From positions 1-64,000 of the forward strand of contig JARLHX010000087.1 of the NCBI GenBank assembly GCA_031292035.1: a stretch of 64,000 bases of DNA. The letters are read 5' to 3'. Source of the stretch: Negativicutes bacterium (lineage in GTDB: Bacteria > Bacillota_C > Negativicutes > Sporomusales_B > JARLHX01). The position numbers were made by a program, and so were the translations under genes. The notes beneath the pieces were generated by a model. That model was not told where the DNA came from, ran no database searches, and saw only the letters and a list, made by a program, of their open reading frames with translations. Below are positions 17,007 to 25,450 of this stretch, piece by piece (within the stretch, counting starts at the first letter, position 1; every line of letters starts with the position of its first letter).

Positions 17007-17639
17007 TTACCGAATAAAGTTGGTCAATATCGTTTCTTCCCGCTCCGGAAATTTGACACCTGCTTTTATGCCGGCCTCCTTACACTTTAAGAACCATGCC
17101 ATATTCCTGGCCAGCACGCGCATTGTCTGCAGCCCTTCCAAATCTTTCTTCACGTCTTCCGGTGTGAAGCCGTGAACCATATTCCAATAACGCGACGAGA
17201 TAACAGGCATTTCCGATATGGTAAAATATTTGTTGAGCTGGTCAAAGGTGGCTGTTGTGCCAGCCCTTCTGGCCGAGACAATGGCTGCAGCCGGTTTTAG
17301 GTAAAATGACTGTCTGCCAGCAAGCATATCCGAAAAAAATGCGCGGTCCATGAAAGAGGTAATCGCTCCGCCTGCCGACGCATAGTGCACCGGAGAGCCA
17401 AAAACAAATCCATCGGCGTCTTTGGCGAGATCCCGGAAGTCGTTGACACAGTCCGAAAAAACGCAGCGCCCGGTTTTTGCACAACTTTCGCAGGCAATAC
17501 ACCCGGCCAGAGGCTTTGTTCCGACCTGGAAAATCTGTGTTTCAATTCCCTCGGTATTGAGCGTCTTTGCCACTTCTTCTAGTGCAGTATAAGTACACCC
17601 ATTGGCGTGAGGGCTACCATTTACCAATAAAACGTTCAT
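17007..17639 (-). CDS. NADPH-dependent FMN reductase-like flavoprotein
   Basis: A 210-residue flavodoxin-like reductase: MNVLLVNGSPHANGCT at the N-terminus, then CIACESCAKTGRC, a cysteine pattern common in iron-sulfur flavoproteins of anaerobes, then GSPVHYASAGG. The four cysteines could bind a 4Fe-4S cluster, but this spacing is also seen in members without one. It would pass electrons from NAD(P)H or ferredoxin to small substrates. ATG 17639 with GGAGG upstream was chosen over an earlier in-frame start at 17666. Operon: truncated cupin - this gene - AKR - flavodoxin. Confidence 0.85.
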   Translation of the reverse strand: MNVLLVNGSPHANGCTYTALEEVAKTLNTEGIETQIFQVGTKPLAGCIACESCAKTGRCVFSDCVNDFRDLAKDADGFVFGSPVHYASAGGAITSFMDRAFFSDMLAGRQSFYLKPAAAIVSARRAGTTATFDQLNKYFTISEMPVISSRYWNMVHGFTPEDVKKDLEGLQTMRVLARNMAWFLKCKEAGIKAGVKFPEREETILTNFIR

Positions 17640-17695
17640 GCTTATTCCTCCGTTTATTTTAGTCAATACAGCTTTCTTGCAATTGCCCTTTCTCT

Positions 17696-17962
17696 TTAAA
17701 CCCCTAATTGCTTATACTCCTCATCTGTTACGGGTTCCAGCCATTCGGCGTCTCCCCTTTGGGCGTTGGTGCTGATCGCGATATGTGCAAGCCAATTATT
17801 TCTTGCTCCCGGTGCAAAAGTGACATTACCGATTGGGCAATTATAGATAGTGTCATTAGAAACCAACATTTCCAGCCATGTTGCCCCGATGAAATAATCA
17901 TTCGTAATTTTTTGACCCTTCGGGAAGATTACACTTTCACTTAGATTTTTGTACTTGTCCAT
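17696..17962 (-). pseudogene. Cupin protein with in-frame internal deletion
   Basis: The 88-residue frame is open, with AAAGGGA before ATG 17962, but it joins the two ends of a cupin. The start keeps the cupin front (NCPIGNVTFAPGARNNW), where the family next has the HxH metal ligands and about 45 residues of barrel. Here W57 is followed directly by LAHIAIS, the late-barrel strand, and the conserved tail WLEPVTDEEYKQL. The junction is near 17791. Without the metal histidines and core strands the product can hardly fold as a cupin; the gene may persist only as the leader cistron of the operon. Confidence 0.75.
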
Positions 17963-18013
17963 GATTTTATCCCTTTCCTTGATGCAGTAACATTAATATG
18001 TTCCTTGAGATTC

Positions 18014-18044
18014 AGTGTAATACCTAGAGTTAACTTCAAGTCAA
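18014..18044 (-). promoter_or_regulatory. MerR-type promoter/operator (site C) of the cupin-flavodoxin operon
   Basis: Minus strand: TTGACT (18044-18039), 19-nt spacer with GAAGTTAACTCT, TACACT (18019-18014). Its spacer is almost identical to that of site B, so the same regulator should bind both. Confidence 0.78.
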
Positions 18045-18446
18045 GTGTTATTTATAGAAGCTGAGATAAAAATGCCGCCCGCCACAGGCCCTCCCCGTAT
18101 GGGGTTCGTGCCAGCACATATAAAAACCACCGCATTAAGCGGTGGTTTTCTGTGTTAATCATTGATTGTCTGATCCAGTCTCATCTTTTGTGACAGCCTA
18201 ATATAGGTTCTCATATAAAGTGAAACTATCGTAACGGTAGAATGCAGGTCTGCAGACGTTTTTTGCAAATAAGCTAAAACTAGTATTGCAAATAAAATAG
18301 TCGTCTAGTCCTTTTACCGCAAAATGCGTTTAACAGATCTTCTATACGGCTTTCAGCCTTTGGTTATTAGCATGATGATTAACCTTGCTGTAAGCAAACA
18401 TCAAGTTCTTAATTTGCACCCTGTTACCATCGCCGCGGGCAACATT
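18045..18446. other. Non-coding stretch with hairpin and transposon-end-like repeats
   Basis: It contains a strong hairpin (18123-18149, arms AAAACCACCGC/GCGGTGGTTTT, T-runs both ways) followed by the repeat pair at 18177-18227. The remainder up to 18446 is AT-rich without a supported gene. Confidence 0.5.
18177..18227. repeat. Inverted pair of ~19-bp repeats, probable solo transposon ends (locus a)
   Basis: AGTCTCATCTTTTGTGACA (18177-18195) and, in opposite orientation, TTCTCATATAAAGTGAAACT (18208-18227). The following CGGTAGAATGC segment recurs at 25780-25790. The hairpin-plus-repeat arrangement is also found at 34838-34944. Confidence 0.55.
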
Positions 18447-18569
18447 TTAATATATTTTACGCCAATAATTCTCGTTCGGCCTATTGTTTTCAGTAGGCTC
18501 CTTATTTTCCACCATAGTTACGGCGTCCTCTATCAAATGGGGGCGAACTTCCAATAATGATTTGCGCAT
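18447..18569 (-). CDS. Small hypothetical protein, 40 residues
   Basis: ATG 18569 is preceded by GAGGAGGGG at 5-7 nt, one of the strongest ribosome sites in the window, and the frame runs to TAA 18447. The product starts MRKSLLEVRPHLIED and is rich in Glu and Asn towards the end. It has no membrane segment and no family I recognise. It lies 19 nt after the 54-residue ORF and is probably cotranslated with it. The strong SD is the main evidence. Confidence 0.45.
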   Translation of the reverse strand: MRKSLLEVRPHLIEDAVTMVENKEPTENNRPNENYWRKIY

Positions 18570-18588
18570 TATCGCCCCTCCTCAACTA

Positions 18589-18753
18589 TTATTTGTTAAT
18601 CATCGTAGCGTAATTTGCCCGTTTTTGATTTTGTCGCGCCAGTCTGACAGGATTGACTGCTGCCATTTTGTCGCCAAACTTGACGACCAAAAGCTGCTCA
18701 ACTTCCTCCGGTGGCAATCTGTAAATCGTTAATCTATTTAGTTCTGTATTCAT
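18589..18753 (-). CDS. Small hypothetical protein, 54 residues
   Basis: ATG 18753 is preceded by AAAGGAAAAG and the frame runs to TAA 18589. The product, MNTELNRLTIYRLPPEEVEQ followed by LLVVKFGDKMAAVN and a basic tail (RLARQNQKR), looks like a small soluble alpha/beta protein with a possibly nucleic-acid-binding end. I do not recognise the family. It is 87 nt downstream of manB on the same strand; a leader with complementary GGGGC/GCCCC segments lies between them, so it may have its own transcript. Confidence 0.5.
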   Translation of the reverse strand: MNTELNRLTIYRLPPEEVEQLLVVKFGDKMAAVNPVRLARQNQKRANYATMINK

Positions 18754-18840
18754 ATATGTTCTTTTCCTTTCTTGGGGCTAGCGCTATCACCTTTAACCGA
18801 TCTGCCCCCAAAGCAACCTTCTAAATCAAAGCAATCCACT

Positions 18841-20244
18841 CTATGCGTTATTTGCATAATCTACCGCGTCACTAATAATCTGGCGCAAACGCTTGGGCTC
18901 GTTCGCCTCGGCGTAAATCCGCACAATCGGCTCGGTGCCGGATGCGCGGAACATGACCCAACCGTCAGCCAGATACAGCTTGCAACCGTCTGACAGGTCG
19001 CTTGAAACAATAACAAGGCTGTTCACCTTTCCCGGCAGGTTGTCTGTCAACAGCTTCATCAGGCGCTCTTTTTTGTCCATCTCCAGATGAAGGTCTTCAC
19101 GGTCATAATAGAACCAGCCAAGTTCCCCCATCATTTCATCGATCAACTGTCCCAACGTCCTGTCATACGCGGCTGCCATCTCGATGAGAAGAAACCCGAG
19201 CAACACACCGTCCCGTTCGGGAATATAGTTTTTCAAACCAATGCCGCCGGACTCCTCGCCGCCAATCAGAATGTCTTCTTTCAGCATGAGTGTGGTAATA
19301 TACTTAAAGCCAACCGGCGTTTCATAAAGCTTTAGTCCATATTTTTGAGCTACCCTCTTCACCAGTTCAGATACTGTTAACGTCTGGGCGACACCGCCGG
19401 TCCAGCCCCGCTTTTCAACTAAGTATTTCGTCAGTAGAGCCATGATCTGATGGGGATTGATGAAGCGACCGTCAGCATCAATCGCGCCGATACGGTCTCC
19501 GTCACCGTCGGTCGCTAGACCGATATCGGCTTTTTGCTTTGTTACTGCCTCCCTGAGTGCGGTCAGGTTCTTCTCAATTGGCTCTGGGTTTATCCCGCCA
19601 AAGGACGGGTTAACTTCGCTGTGCAGCTCGACCAGATTCAGTCCGTATTCTTTCGCCAGTTCGCACGGGTATCCCATCGCCGCGCCATGCATGACGTCGA
19701 ATAAGATTTTTCCCTTATATCCGGTCAAGGTTTTTTTATCCAGCATAGCCATGACGTGCTCAAGATAAATGGACTGAGGCTCATAATGTTCGATGACAGG
19801 ACCTCCGGTCACTTTAGGGAAGGCGCGTCCGCTATCTTCCAATGTCCGGACGCATTTCTCGATTTCGGCCATGATTTCCGGCGAAGCTGATCCGCCGTAA
19901 GATGCCTTGAATTTGACACCATTATATTCCCCTGGATTGTGGCTGGCGGTTATCATCACACCGCCGGCGGCGCCACGATCTTTCACCTGCCAGGTGAGGG
20001 CCGGTGTTGGCATAATACTATCGGCAAGCCATACCTTGATCCCTTTGCAAGCCAGGACTGCTGAGCATTCGGCTGCATACTCCGCTGACATAAACCGTGC
20101 GTCATAACCAACGACGATCCCTTGGCCGGCTTCGCCTCGACCGCTGATATAGTTTGCGATGCCTTCGGCAACCAAACGAACATTGTTGAAAGTGTAGTCT
20201 TCGCTAATAATTGCTCGCCAGCCGTCAGTTCCAAATTTGATCAT
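18841..20244 (-). CDS. manB: Phosphomannomutase/phosphoglucomutase
   Basis: A 467-residue alpha-D-phosphohexomutase that interconverts mannose-6-P and mannose-1-P (or the glucose pair). All four signatures are present: the phosphoserine loop TASHNP (Ser101), the metal loop DGDGDR (246-251), the sugar loop GGEESGG, and RASGTEP near the C-terminus. It follows manC by 24 nt, so its main role here is probably to make mannose-1-phosphate for GDP-mannose. Substrate specificity between mannose and glucose cannot be settled from sequence. Confidence 0.9.
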   Translation of the reverse strand: MIKFGTDGWRAIISEDYTFNNVRLVAEGIANYISGRGEAGQGIVVGYDARFMSAEYAAECSAVLACKGIKVWLADSIMPTPALTWQVKDRGAAGGVMITASHNPGEYNGVKFKASYGGSASPEIMAEIEKCVRTLEDSGRAFPKVTGGPVIEHYEPQSIYLEHVMAMLDKKTLTGYKGKILFDVMHGAAMGYPCELAKEYGLNLVELHSEVNPSFGGINPEPIEKNLTALREAVTKQKADIGLATDGDGDRIGAIDADGRFINPHQIMALLTKYLVEKRGWTGGVAQTLTVSELVKRVAQKYGLKLYETPVGFKYITTLMLKEDILIGGEESGGIGLKNYIPERDGVLLGFLLIEMAAAYDRTLGQLIDEMMGELGWFYYDREDLHLEMDKKERLMKLLTDNLPGKVNSLVIVSSDLSDGCKLYLADGWVMFRASGTEPIVRIYAEANEPKRLRQIISDAVDYANNA

Positions 20245-20268
20245 TCCCTGTCCTTCCTTGGGCCAATC

Positions 20269-21651
20269 TTAGACCCGGCCGTACTTATCTTCAAATCGCA
20301 CAATATCATCTTCCCCTAAATAACTGCCATTTTGCACCTCAATGATTTCGAGCGGCACCCGGCCGGGGTTTTCAATCCGGTGCTTTGTTGTCTGCGGAAC
20401 GAAGACCCCTTCGTTTTCGTGCACCATCGACTCGGTCTCGCCGATGATTACCTTCGCCGTACCGCCGATGACAATCCAGTGCTCGCTGCGGTGATAATGC
20501 ATTTGCAGACTAAGTACCTGTCCCGGGTTAACCACGATTTTCTTCATCTTGTATCCTGGCCCTGATCCCAGCACGGTATAGAGTCCCCACGGGCGATATA
20601 CTGTCGTATGTTCGTCTGCTTCAAGCCGTCCGCTTGCCTTGAGCCCGCTTACCAAGTCTTTGACCTTCTGCGATTCACCTTTTTGGGCAACAAGAATGAC
20701 GTCGTCCGTCTCCACAACCAGCAGATCCTGCAAGCCAATCCCCGCGATGAGGCGACTGTTGCCCAGCATCAGCGTGTTGGAGCAATCAATAGGAATGCAG
20801 TCGCCTTTCACGGCATTACCGGCAGCATCCTTGCCCAATACATCATAAATAGCATCCCATGACCCGATGTCGCTCCACGTTGCCGTGAGCGGCAACATCA
20901 TGACCTGCCCCGATTTCTCAGCCACAGCATAATCGACTGAGATATTTGGCATCTCGGCGAAATTCTCCGTCATCGCAGCAAAGCCCGTATCAGCCAAGCT
21001 ATACATCTCCGGCTGATGTTCCCTCAGTTCCGCCATAAATCGGCCGACAGTAAAGGCGAACATTCCCGAATTCCAGTAATATCCGCCATTTTTCAGATAA
21101 GCCTCTGCCGTTTCCTTGTCGGGTTTTTCCCGGAACGATTCGACCAGGAAACCACTGCCAAACGGCTGCCCTACTTGGATGTAGCCATAGCCGGTTTCCG
21201 GACTATCAGGCATAACCCCCAGCGTGACGACCTTGTCTTTGGCCGCCATCCGAACCGCTTGCTCCACACTAGCGGTAAAAGCTTCCACAGGCCGGATGAC
21301 ATGGTCGGACGGCGTCACAACCAGCACTTCATCCAGTCCACAGCCCAGCTCTTCAATACAATACCTTGCAGCAAAAGCAATGGCGGGAGCCGTGTTACGG
21401 GCTATAGGCTCCAGTAGAATATGTGCGTCTGTTGCTTTGGCTACAACAAGCTCAGTCTTCACATGGTGAATATAGTCCTGTCCGGTCACGATAATCATAT
21501 CAGCGGGTTTCACCAGCGGCAAAAACCGCTCAATGGTCTGCGCTAGAAGTGATTTATCACCATTTAATTTTAAAAATTGCTTGGGGAACCGCGTGCGTGA
21601 AAGCGGAAAGAGGCGACTGCCTCCGCCGCCCGCAAGAATAATTACTTTCAT
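20269..21651 (-). CDS. manC: Mannose-1-phosphate guanylyltransferase / mannose-6-phosphate isomerase, bifunctional
   Basis: A 460-residue type II PMI-GMP. The N-terminal nucleotidyltransferase has GGGGSRLFPLSRTRFPKQFL and the FREKPD motif; the C-terminal cupin (from about residue 355) has VVNPGQVLSLQMHYHRSEHW, which supplies the isomerase metal site. It makes GDP-mannose from mannose-1-P and GTP and can also feed fructose-6-P into the pathway. It lies 41 nt after the coiled-coil gene in the leftward mannose cluster. Confidence 0.92.
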   Translation of the reverse strand: MKVIILAGGGGSRLFPLSRTRFPKQFLKLNGDKSLLAQTIERFLPLVKPADMIIVTGQDYIHHVKTELVVAKATDAHILLEPIARNTAPAIAFAARYCIEELGCGLDEVLVVTPSDHVIRPVEAFTASVEQAVRMAAKDKVVTLGVMPDSPETGYGYIQVGQPFGSGFLVESFREKPDKETAEAYLKNGGYYWNSGMFAFTVGRFMAELREHQPEMYSLADTGFAAMTENFAEMPNISVDYAVAEKSGQVMMLPLTATWSDIGSWDAIYDVLGKDAAGNAVKGDCIPIDCSNTLMLGNSRLIAGIGLQDLLVVETDDVILVAQKGESQKVKDLVSGLKASGRLEADEHTTVYRPWGLYTVLGSGPGYKMKKIVVNPGQVLSLQMHYHRSEHWIVIGGTAKVIIGETESMVHENEGVFVPQTTKHRIENPGRVPLEIIEVQNGSYLGEDDIVRFEDKYGRV

Positions 21652-21692
21652 TGAAACTCACATTCCTTTCCAAACAACAAAGCCCCTCTGCC

Positions 21693-21980
21693 TTAAAACA
21701 TAAAGCGATTTTTAATCTTATCAAAGGTATCTTTAAGATCAAGAAAAGCTTTTTCAGTTCCATCCTTAGCATCTTCCCAGGCACTTGTACTGGCTTCTTT
21801 AAGCTGTCCAAAGGTTTCTCTAAGCGAATCCCGTTTGCTTTCAAGCATTTTGACCTGACCGATATACTCTCGTCGCATATCTGTCTGGACTTGGAGTGCT
21901 TTTGCCCGCATCTGAGCTAATTTGACATTATACTGCGCCAATCGCTCTTCCATTTTGTCCATATATTCTTTTTTTTCCAT
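21693..21980 (-). CDS. Small coiled-coil protein
   Basis: A 95-residue, highly charged, all-helical protein (MEKKEYMDKMEERLAQYNVK; repeated heptads to about residue 65; then KDTFDKIKNRF). It resembles small coiled-coil proteins found in stress or membrane-associated settings (sll1863-like), with no enzyme motif. Its place inside a sugar operon, between the alpha/alpha-barrel protein and manC, is unexplained; a scaffolding role is possible (inference). Confidence 0.7.
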   Translation of the reverse strand: MEKKEYMDKMEERLAQYNVKLAQMRAKALQVQTDMRREYIGQVKMLESKRDSLRETFGQLKEASTSAWEDAKDGTEKAFLDLKDTFDKIKNRFMF

Positions 21981-22067
21981 CCGTAATTACCTTATTCTTT
22001 CTTGGTCTTTACCACCAAAGTTTTCAGGTTGTGCTTCAGGTGATCATTCAATGAACCGTTCATTCTC

Positions 22068-23132
22068 TCAACGGGAACAGCAAGACAAGCGCGCTCTGCT
22101 TGCAGCAGTTTCGCTTTTTGACAAAGCCAACCGTGCAATAGCGTAGCTGACGATGCTCTCGGCCCCCTGATTGCGGTTCAGACCACCAGGAGTAATGCCG
22201 TCGCAGCAACCCCCGGTTTCGATATCAAGCAAGCCTTCACGGCGAGAGTTTTCTCCCAGATACCAACCGAAACTCTTGTTAGCCAGCTCCAGTAGCGCTG
22301 GGTTAGCAGTGACTTCATATGCGGCTAAATGCGCCAAAGTAGAGGTACAAGCTTCAAGCGTCTGCTCGTCATACAGCGCCGGCTCTGTGCCGCGCATCAA
22401 CCAGCCATCGCATCCTACCGGCCGGAAATAGCCGTCACGGAACGAAACTGCGTCAAGAAAGGACAGGCTTTTTTGCGCTACGCGAAGTAGTCTGTCCTGC
22501 CCCAATCGCCTGTGCGCCGCGAACAAAGCCCATGGCAATACTGCGTTGTCATAAGTAAGGTTGTCTTCAAACCATTGCCAGTCTTTATCTGCTGCATTGT
22601 GCTCAAACTGCTCGAAAAGCGAATCAGCCAATTCACAAATCAGAAAGTCTACCGCCGGATTGCCGATAAAACTAAGCCCGATCAGGGCATATGCCTGGCC
22701 GCGCAAATAGGTAAGGGATTGGATATTGGGCAAGGCGCGGTTGACAGCGCCGATACAGGCTTCTTTTATGTTGGAGGGCATAGCAGATGAGGCTTGCGTG
22801 TACCCTAGCGCCCATAGGCAGCGCCCGAAACAATCCTCCGAACCTTTTTCCTCTGTAAACTGCCGCTTGTATGTCATGAAATTTCGGAACTGGCCGGTTT
22901 CATTCTGAGCATAAAGGACGAATGCCAGGTAACGGTAGACCAGGGCAAGGTAAGCGGGCTTCTGCAGCTTTTCGTAGAGCATCACCGCCATGATCAGCGC
23001 TCGGGCGTTGTCGTCGGTTGTATATCCCTCAAACAGATCTGGAACGCCATATCGGGCATGCTGGAACATTCCAGTGTCATCGGTCATCCTGAAAACATGG
23101 GTATCATCAAAAGGTTTCATAAATCGATTCAT
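22068..23132 (-). CDS. Alpha/alpha-barrel carbohydrate-active protein linked to GT4 and GH130
   Basis: A 354-residue, mostly helical protein. The N-terminus, RMTDDTGMFQHARYGVPD followed by GYTTDDNARAL, is a strongly conserved block in a family that occurs beside, or fused to, GT4 glycosyltransferases and often beside GH130 proteins. Other blocks are WFEDNLTYDNAVLPWAL and GGCCDGITPGGLNRNQGAES near the C-terminus. The carboxylates (DDT, DDNAR, EDNLTYDNA) could form a glycosidase-type active site in an alpha/alpha toroid. Its ATG abuts the stop of the GT4 gene. The function is not known to me. Confidence 0.75.
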   Translation of the reverse strand: MNRFMKPFDDTHVFRMTDDTGMFQHARYGVPDLFEGYTTDDNARALIMAVMLYEKLQKPAYLALVYRYLAFVLYAQNETGQFRNFMTYKRQFTEEKGSEDCFGRCLWALGYTQASSAMPSNIKEACIGAVNRALPNIQSLTYLRGQAYALIGLSFIGNPAVDFLICELADSLFEQFEHNAADKDWQWFEDNLTYDNAVLPWALFAAHRRLGQDRLLRVAQKSLSFLDAVSFRDGYFRPVGCDGWLMRGTEPALYDEQTLEACTSTLAHLAAYEVTANPALLELANKSFGWYLGENSRREGLLDIETGGCCDGITPGGLNRNQGAESIVSYAIARLALSKSETAASRARLSCCSR

Positions 23133-24308
23133 TTATCCCACCAACACTCCGTCCGGATGATATTCTTCGATAATTTTAATAAATAAGCCGGTGTAACGAC
23201 TGGCCACATTGTCCCAGGTCATGGTCCGCCCAACCGCCAGTGTTTTCAGCTCCATCTCCTTTTTCCGGAGAGGGTTATGCAGGATATAGCTCATACATGA
23301 TGCCAATGAGTCCGAATCCCTGAATTCAGCCAGCATCCCCCGGCCGTCGCCCAGCATTTCCTGCGCATAACGGTACGGCGTGGACACAACGACCCGTCCG
23401 CAGCCAACCGCATACGCCAGCGTACCGCTGACAGCCTGCTCTTTCGACAGATATGGGGTCAGGTAAATATCGGACAGATGCAGATACTTAATTACTTCTT
23501 CTTTGGTCAGATACTTGTCGACAAACCTGACATTGTCCCTCACTCCGAGACTCTCCGCCAAATCCATCAGGCTTTGCCTGTAGCTTTCACCCATTCCCTG
23601 CTTAACACAGGGATGGGTCTTACCCAAAATAAGATAAACCACATTAGCGAAATCGGCAGCGACTTTCGCCACTGCTTCAATGCCGTACTCGATGCCTTTA
23701 GCCGGGCTGAGGAGACCGAAACTGCTGATAACATACTTATCTTTTAGGTCATGAGCAGCCTTTAATTTTTCCCGGCCTCCAACCAGCAGGCTGGGAACAC
23801 CGTGGGGAATCACTACTATTTTATCTGGCGCAATATCGTATGTGCCGGTCAATATTGCGACCGAACTGTCAGCCAGCGGCACCACCATAGTACTAAGCTG
23901 TCCAAGTTCCCGCAGAACCGCCTGCTGCTTGGCGGAGGGAGCTTCAAGTACAGTATGCGTGGTGATGACAAAAGGGATCTTCAGGTTCTTGACTAACTCG
24001 ATGATGTATTCGCCGCATTCCCCGCCGAATATTCCATACTCATGCTCGATCACTAATAGATCGACATAATCGTTTGCCCATTGGGCAGTCGCAACATAAC
24101 TTTCGCGATCGTGCTGACAAAGTTTGTAGGCAACCCGCTGATCCTCGTATTCTTCCATATCAGCAGTAACCGCTATAACATAGGGCCGGACTAAAGCCAC
24201 CTTGCTGATTTCGTTTACCAGGTCCTCTGTAAATGTTGCCAAGCCGCATTCGCGTGGCGGATAGGTACTCAAAAAAGCAACATTCCTTATCCCACTCATT
24301 TTACCCAT
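23133..24308 (-). CDS. GT4-family glycosyltransferase
   Basis: A 391-residue GT-B glycosyltransferase. The N-terminal acceptor domain begins with FLSTYPPRECGLATFTEDL, a glycine-rich loop typical of GT4; IEHEYGIFGG and the C-terminal donor-site stretch PYLSKEQAVSGTLAYAVGCG (GT4 normally has an ExxxGxxxxE region here) are visible. With manB and manC in the same operon, GDP-mannose is the likely donor and a mannan or mannosylated glycan the product (inference). GGAGAGG precedes ATG 24308. Confidence 0.85.
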   Translation of the reverse strand: MGKMSGIRNVAFLSTYPPRECGLATFTEDLVNEISKVALVRPYVIAVTADMEEYEDQRVAYKLCQHDRESYVATAQWANDYVDLLVIEHEYGIFGGECGEYIIELVKNLKIPFVITTHTVLEAPSAKQQAVLRELGQLSTMVVPLADSSVAILTGTYDIAPDKIVVIPHGVPSLLVGGREKLKAAHDLKDKYVISSFGLLSPAKGIEYGIEAVAKVAADFANVVYLILGKTHPCVKQGMGESYRQSLMDLAESLGVRDNVRFVDKYLTKEEVIKYLHLSDIYLTPYLSKEQAVSGTLAYAVGCGRVVVSTPYRYAQEMLGDGRGMLAEFRDSDSLASCMSYILHNPLRKKEMELKTLAVGRTMTWDNVASRYTGLFIKIIEEYHPDGVLVG

Positions 24309-24442
24309 GGTTTCCGCCTCTCCCTGTTGACAGCTTCTCTAGCTATCCTCAGGTTTCCCAGTGCAATTTTTTGGTCCTGTTTTTTCGCTGACATTAACTT
24401 GCTTGATTCCACCTTAAAGTTATTTTGACTGCTGTGATTTTA

Positions 24443-25450
24443 TCAATAAAGGGCTTCATCTTTAGGCTCCGGGCATCGCCGGATGTATTCCAATAAATCG
24501 CTTAGCGAGGCGGAAGCCATGGCAATGCAAGAATCTGCCCCCCCGTAATACATTTTCAACAGTCCTGTCTTTTCGTCCAGCACCCAGCCGCTGGGAAAAA
24601 CAACATCATCCACATCACCCTCCCGCTCGTACCACGCAGTCGGGCCAAAAATCCATTCATCGCCCCGATGAAGCACCTTCAAGGGATCTTCAAGATCAAG
24701 CAGCGCCATCCCCATCCGGTAAATCGAACCGGAGGCAGTTGTCTTTACTCCGTGGTAAAAAAGAAGCCAACCCTCTGCCGTCTCTAGCGGCGGCGCTGCG
24801 AGGCCGATCTTGCCCCCGTCCCACCAACCGCCGCGACGGGCATGCATTAGCACTCGACGATCACCCCAGTGCGATAGATCGTCGGAATATGACAGCCAAA
24901 TATGCGCTCCTGGAACATAATTGGCAGCAATCGGTCGGTGGATAAGGGCCCATTTTCCGTTGATCCGGCGCGGGAAGAGGGCGGCGTCTTTATCTTCCGG
25001 CGGCATGATGGGTCCGAACCGCTCAAACTTCTCAAAGTCGTCCGTCAACGCCATGGCTACAAGGGGTCCCCCTCGGGAATAGGCGGTATAGGTAATAGCC
25101 CACTTACCCAATTCTGCAAGCCAGACTATCCGAGGATCTTCAATGCCCCAAAGCTCCTCAGGATAATTGGCCGGGTCTGCCGGCATGGTCGGATATGGGT
25201 CGATTTCCCAGTCAGTCACGCCATCCTCACTGACAGCCTTGGTTAGATGGGAAAACCCGCGTCGATCCTCCACCCGGGCAAGCAGTAAGACTTTGCCGTG
25301 AAAAATAGTCGCCCCCGGATTGAACACTGTGTTCGCGGGGTACGACCAGTTCTTTGCGGTCAAAATTGGATTGGCGGGATGCCTCTTAAATAGTTCCCTA
25401 AATGTATTGTCATCGTTTTTTAGTCTGGTCTCAAATTGCTTTCCAGTCAC
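24443..25450 (-). CDS. GH130-family mannoside phosphorylase-like protein
   Basis: A 335-residue five-bladed propeller of the GH130 family: FNPGATIFHGKVLLLARVEDR, SHLTKAVSEDG, GIEDPRIVW with the presumed proton-donor Asp105, and LFYHGVKTT. GH130 enzymes phosphorolyse beta-mannosides to mannose-1-P, and a related clade in Leishmania (GT108) makes beta-1,2-mannan from GDP-Man. With ManB and ManC alongside, this one may release or add mannose. The start is GTG 25450, with GGGAGG 7 nt upstream. It is the first gene of the leftward mannose cluster. Confidence 0.85.
   Translation of the reverse strand: MTGKQFETRLKNDDNTFRELFKRHPANPILTAKNWSYPANTVFNPGATIFHGKVLLLARVEDRRGFSHLTKAVSEDGVTDWEIDPYPTMPADPANYPEELWGIEDPRIVWLAELGKWAITYTAYSRGGPLVAMALTDDFEKFERFGPIMPPEDKDAALFPRRINGKWALIHRPIAANYVPGAHIWLSYSDDLSHWGDRRVLMHARRGGWWDGGKIGLAAPPLETAEGWLLFYHGVKTTASGSIYRMGMALLDLEDPLKVLHRGDEWIFGPTAWYEREGDVDDVVFPSGWVLDEKTGLLKMYYGGADSCIAMASASLSDLLEYIRRCPEPKDEALY

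Noticed and set aside
18324..18557. 77-codon plus-strand ORF
   Set aside because: No ribosome site; overlaps the better supported minus-strand 40-codon ORF.
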